NCBI RefSeq assembly: GCF_010015585.1
Contig: NW_022985120.1
Span: forward strand, 1 to 25,172
Reading direction: 5' to 3'
From: Eremomyces bilateralis CBS 781.70
Taxonomy: Eukaryota > Ascomycota > Dothideomycetes > Eremomycetales > Eremomycetaceae
DNA: 25,172 nucleotides
The notes under the pieces were generated by a model that did no database searches, had not been told where the DNA came from, and saw only the letters and a list, made by a program, of their open reading frames with translations. The position numbers and the translations under genes were made by a program. Positions 19,605-25,172 of the stretch are shown here, one piece after another. Numbering within the stretch: the stretch's first letter is position 1; every line of letters starts with the position of its first letter.

Positions 19605-21500
19605 TCCCTCCTCGGATGACTAATCCTAACGCTCCGCGTCTCGAATCGTTCCCTCGCTCAGCCGTTCTAGCCTATTCTCGGCCGCGACTATGTTATCGGC
19701 CACTCGATTACCGACAATGTCCCTTCCCGCGCTCGAGACAGGAGTATAATCCCATCTAGCGATAGGCAGCGCGATAGTTACACGTACAGCCCGTAGGCAT
19801 CGCATTAACTAGGAACGGCCTGGCCATCGACGTTCGTCGTCCTCGCGCCGCGAAGTTCTAGCGCCACTCGGTCTAACGTCTTGCCTTGTACCTTATAATC
19901 CGTGCATGCGAACGCCGCTGCGCACGGTAATCCTCGCCGGCTAACGTCGTGCTTCTACTACGGCCGCTTTTTCTAGCAATCGATTTTAACGCTGACGGGC
20001 GTTAGGAGGATAGTGCCGGCTAGTATGCCGACGAAGTCGTAGTCTCTTATCGTCTCGGACGCCAGCACGATCCCGGCCGGAGGCCCGAAGTGGAGCATAG
20101 TATCGGCGTTGACGCGATGCCCGGGGAATGTCTGCTCGAGGACGACGTCTAACGCCGTATAGCGGGCGCCATTGACCAGCTTCAGGCCTTGGTAGGTGTT
20201 TTGGTTCACGGCGATGGGCATCCGGGGACGAACATGAAGATGGCGGGGACGGGGACGGCGCTGTCGTCCCCCTAACTCAACAGCATCAGGGCCTCCTCCT
20301 CCGTAGGCTGGCCTTCTTTCTACTTATGCTCGGACATAAAAATCCGAAGCACGCCTTGCCTTTGGCGTTAGAAGGACAGCATGGCTTCGACGTTCAGATT
20401 CCAGCGGTTCCGATTCAGCGGCGTGATGGCCGTAATGCCGGACTCCCATGGGATACGTCGACCTTCCTCGTAGCACGCTTCGTTTAGGAAATCCATATCG
20501 GACCGATCTTGTACGCCGTGCCGGATCCGCCTAAGGAGTTACTATAGTCGTAGGTCTCCGGCCGTACGGACTTATTCGTCGAGCATCACGACCGTAGTAA
20601 ATTTGTTCTATAGCGCGTGCGCCTTATCGTACTGGTGCCTCTGCTCTGCTCCGAACGATGTATCGTCGGTCCACGTAGTCGTATGGCTAGGGAGAAGGAT
20701 CGACCGCTCCTAGACCGGACGGAACTGGTAGAAATCCCCGCAGAAGACAACAATCGGGATACCGCCAAAGTCGTCTATACACCCTCGCAGCCGGCCTAGC
20801 TGTTCGTTTACTACGTATAGCGTCCGAGCGCCCAGTATACTAATCTCGTCGATAATAAGTAGGACTTTTTCCTACCACTCGGCCTAGCTTCGTCTATCGA
20901 TACGGAGACTGGTTAAACTGCTCGGCGCAAAACTCTCCAGATTCGCACTCCGACCCACCGACCGAGTCGTGTTTTTCGAGGATCCGCACGCGGAATAGAT
21001 AGTGACCCTATTAATATTGGCTGCCGCCGTTCCCGAGGTCGCTATAACCAGCAGGCGGTACGAGATCCCCTTCCTCGCGAACAGCTCTATGACCGCTCCG
21101 ATAATTCGTGATTTTCCCGTACCGCCCTCGCCTCCGATAAATTAGAAGAGCTAGGGAACTCCGGGTTCGTTACGGTAGATCCGGTCTAGCTGGCGATAGA
21201 TTAGTCGAAGTGCGATACTCTGTTTTCGGTTTAAGGGGAACGACTCCTCTACTAATTGCTTCCCTGCCGCAGAGAACGACGTAGAGGGGCCGAGCTGGAT
21301 ATTCATAGACGGGCCGGTATCCCCTCCTAGGCTTTCTCTGTCGGCAGCGGTGAAACGGACGTCCGGCCTAGACTCAACAGTACTCTCTCCGACCGGCCCC
21401 TAGATCCCTTAGATCATCCGCTCTCTCTCGCGAGACAGACTTTTTTGCTGCGCTTTGGTCGATTTAAGCAGCTCCTATGCTGGCACGGTCAACGCGGCTG
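19605..21500 (-). pseudogene. Decayed helicase portion of Helitron Rep-helicase (copy 2)
   Basis: Matches the C-terminal PIF1-like helicase part of copy 1 (about 11140 down to 9197) along its whole length. The longest intact frame (20221-19973) aligns with the segment around the copy 1 GLKLVNGASYAALDVVL region. There are many stop codons and a few indels; a large share are TGG-to-TAG or CAG-to-TAG changes, the RIP pattern. The Walker A region is still recognisable near 21110-21135. Not functional. Confidence 0.88.
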
Positions 21501-21739
21501 GCTCGGGAAACCCGTCTATCCTTTTCTCTTTCATTGGCACCCGGGTGGTAGTCCTATGGGTACTAAATTGGTCGACCTAGACCTCTGACATACGTATCAA
21601 ATTCAGTTCTCTTCCTCCCCAGAACCCCAATGGAATAACAAGCCTTTTGTGATGCTTATGTGAATATAATTCGAGCGCTTTTTTTAAAGGACATTCGAAA
21701 ACTGTAAACTCTAGCTTCGTTCCTCCAGGCTCTCTTTGA

Positions 21740-21762
21740 GCGATACCCGCTTGCGGGTTCGC
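21740..21762 (+). other. Terminal hairpin of Helitron copy 2
   Basis: GCGA-T-ACCCGC, loop TT, GCGGGTTCGC: ten pairs with one bulged T, followed by CTTGTTTAA (21767-21775), equivalent to CTTGTCTAA in copy 1. Compared with copy 1 both arms gained a base (C on one side, G on the other), so pairing is maintained. Confidence 0.75.
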
Positions 21763-21775
21763 ATCTCTTGTTTAA

Positions 21776-21835
21776 TATGTACCATGAATGGATATTAGGG
21801 GACCATTTCTGGTCCCTTCAAAATAAAATAGGCCA
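21776..21835. other. Spacer between Helitron copies 2 and 3
   Basis: About 60 bases with a GGGACC-ATTTCT-GGTCCC hairpin (about 21799-21816). It matches nothing else in the window that I can see; it may be target DNA or lost terminus. Confidence 0.4.
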
Positions 21836-22200
21836 GTGCCTGGAGGAACGTAGTTCCGTAAGGTCCTTGTAGACGCACGAGGGACAGACACAAAATCACA
21901 ACCCAACCTTAAATCACATGATTCTCACGTGAGTTTCACGTGATTTGTCCCCCTCAACCACAGCCGTCGTTGACACGCCTTCGTCGACATCGCGATCGGC
22001 CCCCCCGCTTTAGCCCCTGTGATATGATTGGAACGAACTATAAAACTACACGCTCCGCGGCGTCCACTTCGCGTCCGCAGACACTGCCGGATTCTGACCT
22101 TGCGCCTGACTGAGTCCGATCGTTGAGTCTGGCTCGGATGGTTAAGACGGACTCTAATGGTCGAGACTTCACTCTGATTGTCGAGACTGACTAATTTGAT
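21836..22200 (-). mobile_element. Left end of a third Helitron copy
   Basis: GTGCCTGGAGGAACG-AGTTCCGTAAGGTC...CGCACGAGGG (21836-21890) matches the left end of copy 1 (8689-8740), and the following 21907-22200 matches the left segment of copy 2 (18787-19160), including the CACGTG block and the 19-base repeats. No helicase sequence follows: a transposase fragment and then a Gypsy element take over. The orientation is the same as copies 1 and 2. Confidence 0.7.
22108..22184. repeat. Tandem 19-base repeats (copy 3 left region)
   Basis: Four full units (22108, 22127, 22146, 22165) plus part of a fifth, consensus like GACTGACTCCGATCGTCGA, homologous to the three-unit array at 19098. Confidence 0.7.
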
Positions 22201-22239
22201 AACGCAAATAAATCCAACAACGATGGATTCTTTTTCAAT

Positions 22240-22444
22240 ATGCCTCCTATAAATGAAAGTGCAATTGCTGAAGCTATATAAGCTTTTTGAGATCGAGAAT
22301 TCCCATCGATTCACAAATTTGCGGAGGCTTATGGCGTTAAGTACTCTACTCTCTAAGAACATATCTAAAAGGGCACCGAATCCCATCAAAAAGGGGCCGA
22401 GAAGTTGCAAAAGTTGTCAAAAGATCAAGAAAAATGGCTGGTCT
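22240..22444 (+). pseudogene. N-terminal fragment of a pogo/Fot1-like transposase (Tc1/mariner superfamily), broken
   Basis: From the ATG at 22240 the frame reads MPPINESAIAEAI, then FPSIHKFAEAYGVKYSTL, then in a shifted frame (about 22371 on) GTESHQKGAEKL and LSKDQEKWLV. This is the usual start of fungal pogo/Fot1-like transposases: a psq-type helix-turn-helix followed by the CENP-B-type DNA-binding region. In-frame TAA (22279) and TGA (22288) and a frameshift near 22360-22370 break it; the TAA is CAA in relatives, a RIP-type change. The fragment stops abruptly where the Gypsy LTR begins, so any catalytic DDE part would lie beyond that element, outside the window. The terminal inverted repeat was not identified. 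Confidence 0.72.
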
Positions 22445-22632
22445 TGTGACAGTCTTGGGCTTCGCCCAGTCTGTGTGTTGTGGCCTTGCGGCCTAAGGCA
22501 GAAGGGATAGGTAGACCGTTTGCCCACAGATGTAAATAGCAGATCGCAGTGAGAGAGATCTTCTCCTTCTCTCTTTAGCAATTCAACAGCGTTACCAGCT
22601 TACCAAATCCTTCGTGGTTTGGGCCCATGACA
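22445..22632 (+). repeat. 5' LTR of the Gypsy element
   Basis: 188 bases starting TGTGACAG and ending CCATGACA, short inverted ends TGT...ACA. Limits follow from comparison with 1067-1254 and the diverged solo LTR 19271-19444. It carries a GGGC-TTC-GCCC hairpin near its start. No convincing tRNA primer site directly after it was recognised. Confidence 0.85.
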
Positions 22633-22753
22633 ATTTGAATTGCTCATTCCTTTTCTGAAAGACGCTCGCTCATGCTGCCAACTTCGGAAATCGGCCGAAA
22701 CAAGCTAGAACCTAGAAATAGAAGAACCAGGATCAGAGATCAGTATCGGCATA

Positions 22754-23998
22754 ATGGCTGATGCTATGGATCAAGACCAAGGACCGCCCCAGGGTCCACC
22801 GGGTCCACCGACAGGGAATACGAATACGTTCACGAATAAAGAGAAAACGGAAATGGCAGCCATGATGGCCACCATGGCAGAAAAGATATAACAGCTAGAG
22901 TTAGCTCTAGGAAAGGCTACAGAGGCCAAGACACCGCAAACAAAAAAAGTCCAAAGCGAAGCTACCGCTCCTAAGGAAGCCGCTAAGCCAGAGACCCCTA
23001 CTGAGACCCTAGCTAGGGACAGGAATCAGAAACTCCCGAAACCAACGAGATTCGAGGGAGACAAGAAGAAGTACAAAGTTTGGAGAGCAAAGATGCAAAA
23101 CAAGATTCAAGTGGATGGACATCTTGTCGCTCATGATCACGTAACCGCAATTGCCTATATCTGTGCCTTCCTCGATGGAGAACCCGCGCTGTTTGCTACG
23201 CAATGGAGGGACAGGAACACGGCTTCCCAGGATGTAGAGAAATTTGTGGCTTTCCTAGATTCGAGATATCGAGACGAATATGAGGCTGAACGTGCTTATT
23301 CTCAATTCGTTCGCCTAAAGCAAGTCAATAAGCCGTTTCCAGAGTTTATGAAAGAACACCAACGACTCCAGACCGAGGCTCAGATGGATTACCAAGATGC
23401 TCGAACTAAAATCAACGTTCTCCAAGAAAAGCTGAGCAGTGAGATGCGACAACTCATTCTCCCTGCAACTATCGCGGGTCTTGATTTCAGCAACTATGAT
23501 AAGTTCGTCGATATACTCTATACGGCCCACTACGCCTCTGAAGCAGCTCACGCTTCAACCTCTCGATGGGTTCCTAGAAACCACGGAGGTACGTCACGAT
23601 CGCAATACCGACCACCATCTTCAACGCCTACGGTCCCGACCCCACCGCAAGTCCAAGTCTTAGCGCCCGCACCATCCCCGGCTAATCCGGACGCAATGGA
23701 TTGGACAACGCGTGTCACTCAAACGCAAGCTGCTCAGGCCTTGACGCAGAACCGACCGTCGCGCTCCTTACACCCGAATCCTGACAACCGTCCGAAAGGG
23801 CGCCCAATCAATTCCAAAGAATTCCAAGCACGACAAGCCGCAGGAGTCTGTTTCACCTGTGGAAACGCAGGGCATCGCTCCTTCCAATGCTACTATACAC
23901 CTCCCCCTCGACGAACCCAGACGAGCGGAGTTTTCACGAATGGAATTCTTACGGAAAAGCCCCAACCAGTATTGTTAACTTCCCAGAACAATGAGTAA
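22754..23998 (+). pseudogene. Gag region of the Gypsy element (fossil)
   Basis: Encodes a Ty3/Gypsy capsid-type gag: proline/glutamine-rich start, a retrotransposon gag domain (around LPKPTRFEGDKKKYKVWRAK through FLDSRYRDEYEAERAYSQF) and a CCHC zinc knuckle CFTCGNAGHRSFQC near the end (about 23850-23890) for RNA packaging. The region is largely open. The same domain in degraded form makes up the internal part of the left fossil. Confidence 0.85.
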
Positions 23999-24087
23999 GG
24001 ACAAGCAGAAGAGACGGAATCGGAAAACGAGATGCCCTAGCCGAAAGTCGGCGCCTAGGGCCTAAGGATGGAAAAGTCTACAATAAG

Positions 24088-25172
24088 TTGATAAATGAAT
24101 GGAATTCATTTAACATGGAAGGAACACTTTTTACTATCCCCGCATACGTGAACAAGCAACACAACGTCCTTACCCTGATCGATAATGGGTCGCAATCTTA
24201 TAGACTGATCGAAGAAAGAGTTGTAAGGCGATTAAAGCTTGACAGGTTTACCCTCCCTGAACCTATCGGGGTATCAGGATTCGAAGAGTTATTAAAGAAC
24301 AAGATCACAGAGTGTGTAATACTGGATTCATTAGATATTGGAGGGTCTCAATTAGCACGAACACCATCGGGGAAGATTTTCCTTTATATTATCCCCAAGA
24401 TAGCAGGAGAGCACTAGATGATCCTAGGCACTCCTTGGCTAGAGAACGAACGAGCCTACACGAACGCACAGACGGGGACTTTGTACATCGAAAGAACTGG
24501 CGTCTCCGTTAAGCAGTTAGACACTCCTAAACTCCGGAAGTTTACGAAAGAGATCAGACAGATTTCATCGGTGTCCTTCGCGCACGCCACAAAGAAGTAC
24601 AGAAAAGAACCAACACGAGTGTTCGCAGTATCGATGGCTGATATCGAGAAAGCCCTACAAGGGAAGAAAGAAGTCAAGATCGAAGATTACCTTCCCCCGG
24701 ATCTTATGGATCTTAAAGACGTGTTTGATCGAATGAAAGCAGACAAACTCCCCCCTTCCCGACCTAGGGTTGACTACCGGATTGAACTACTTAAGGACCA
24801 AGATGGGAAAGAAATGGAAGCGCCATGGGGACCGCTCTATTCCATGTCGAGAGAAATGTTACTTGTCCTACGGAAAACCTTGACCGAGCTCCTCGAGAAA
24901 GGTTTTATTCGAGTCAGCCATTCCCCAGCAGCGGCCCCTGTCTTATTCGTCACGAAGCCAGGGGGTGGCCTCCGATTCTGCGTCGACTATCGAGGTCTTA
25001 ACGAGAGAACGAGGAAGGATCGTTACCCGTTGCCTCTGATCAGGGAAACCCTGAGCCAAGTAAGCGAAGCAAAATGGTTCACGAAGCTAGACATCATCGC
25101 AGCTTTCAACAAGATCAGAATAGCCGAAGGAGACGAGTGGAAGACAGCCTTTCGAACCCGGTATGGACTCTA
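24088..25172 (+). pseudogene. Pol region (protease and reverse transcriptase) of the Gypsy element (fossil, partial)
   Basis: Aspartic-protease-like segment with the LIDNGSQSY active-site region (about 24176-24203), a connector, then reverse transcriptase with the Gypsy hallmarks KGFIRVSHSPAAAPVLFV, GGGLRFCVDYRGLN and YPLPLIRE (about 24898-25050), continuing to the window end before the YXDD motif. The protease motif has DNG where many families have DSG. Largely open; runs off the window. Confidence 0.85.

Larger units (their letters stand above)
18787..21775 (-). mobile_element. Helitron copy 2: internally deleted, decayed derivative
   Basis: Starts with a left-end segment (18787-19160, CCTTAAATCACATGA..., CACGTG motifs, and a stretch matching about 8970-9010 of copy 1), then an LTR-fossil interruption (19271-19542), then a decayed helicase C-terminal half (about 19605-21500, equivalent to about 9197-11140 in copy 1), and directly the right-end sequence (about 21640-21775) with hairpin. 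The Rep half, intergenic repeats and accessory gene of copy 1 (roughly 7 kb) are absent. It abuts the right end of copy 1 in the same orientation. Its left-most 70 or so bases, present in copies 1 and 3, are missing. Confidence 0.75.
22445..25172 (+). mobile_element. Gypsy-type LTR retrotransposon, 5' portion (runs off the window)
   Basis: 5' LTR (22445-22632), untranslated leader, gag (from about 22754), protease and reverse transcriptase in Gypsy order; RNase H, integrase and the 3' LTR would lie beyond the window. The part seen is broken but mild, with about two or three breaks, so it is clearly younger or less RIPed than the related fossil at 1-1254. It inserted into the pogo-like transposase fragment. 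A target duplication cannot be checked without the other end. Confidence 0.9.

Noticed and set aside
1-25172. tRNA or rRNA genes
   Set aside because: No cloverleaf with the conserved A and B box motifs and no rRNA-like sequence was recognised by reading both strands.

Overview
The window looks like a stretch of nuclear genome from a filamentous ascomycete (Pezizomycotina). Introns are short (46 to 108 bases) with GTAAGT/GTATGT donors and CTAAC/CTAAT branch sites. The host genes are a secreted cutinase and a NACHT NLR-type receptor, both typical of such fungi. Several repeats carry directional CpA-to-TpA changes of the kind left by repeat-induced point mutation (RIP). This rests on gene content and splice signals only; the species cannot be named.

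Layout: 1-1254 is a degraded, shortened Gypsy-type LTR fossil on the minus strand, itself interrupted by a 291-base solo LTR with a clean 5-base target duplication. 2158-3005 is a two-exon cutinase. 3006-5087 is about 2 kb with no convincing gene. 5088-8596 is an eight-exon gene for a NACHT, ankyrin-like and CorA-like membrane protein of 1,013 residues. About 75 bases after its stop begins a 10-kb Helitron (about 8672-18781). The Helitron has a large spliced Rep-helicase gene on the minus strand (15915-9161), a divergent region holding a 139-base tandem repeat, a second spliced plus-strand gene (17273-18335) whose product has features suggestive of an OB-fold protein, and a terminal hairpin.

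From 18787 to 22200 lie the remains of two more Helitron copies in the same orientation: a deletion derivative with a decayed helicase tail (to about 21775) and a third left end (21836-22200). Together they read as a head-to-tail array, interrupted by LTR fossils (19271-19542). 22240-22444 is the start of a broken pogo/Fot1-like DNA transposase, cut by a plus-strand Gypsy element (22445 to beyond the window end) of the same family as the fossil at the left edge.

Biologically there are two host genes (plant cuticle degradation; probable innate-immunity or incompatibility sensing) set between transposon-rich blocks. Within the Helitron the Rep-helicase would nick, unwind and replicate the element, and the divergent gene may supply a DNA-binding accessory. 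Three in-frame TAG codons, explicable by RIP-type changes, suggest that this Rep-helicase copy is no longer functional.
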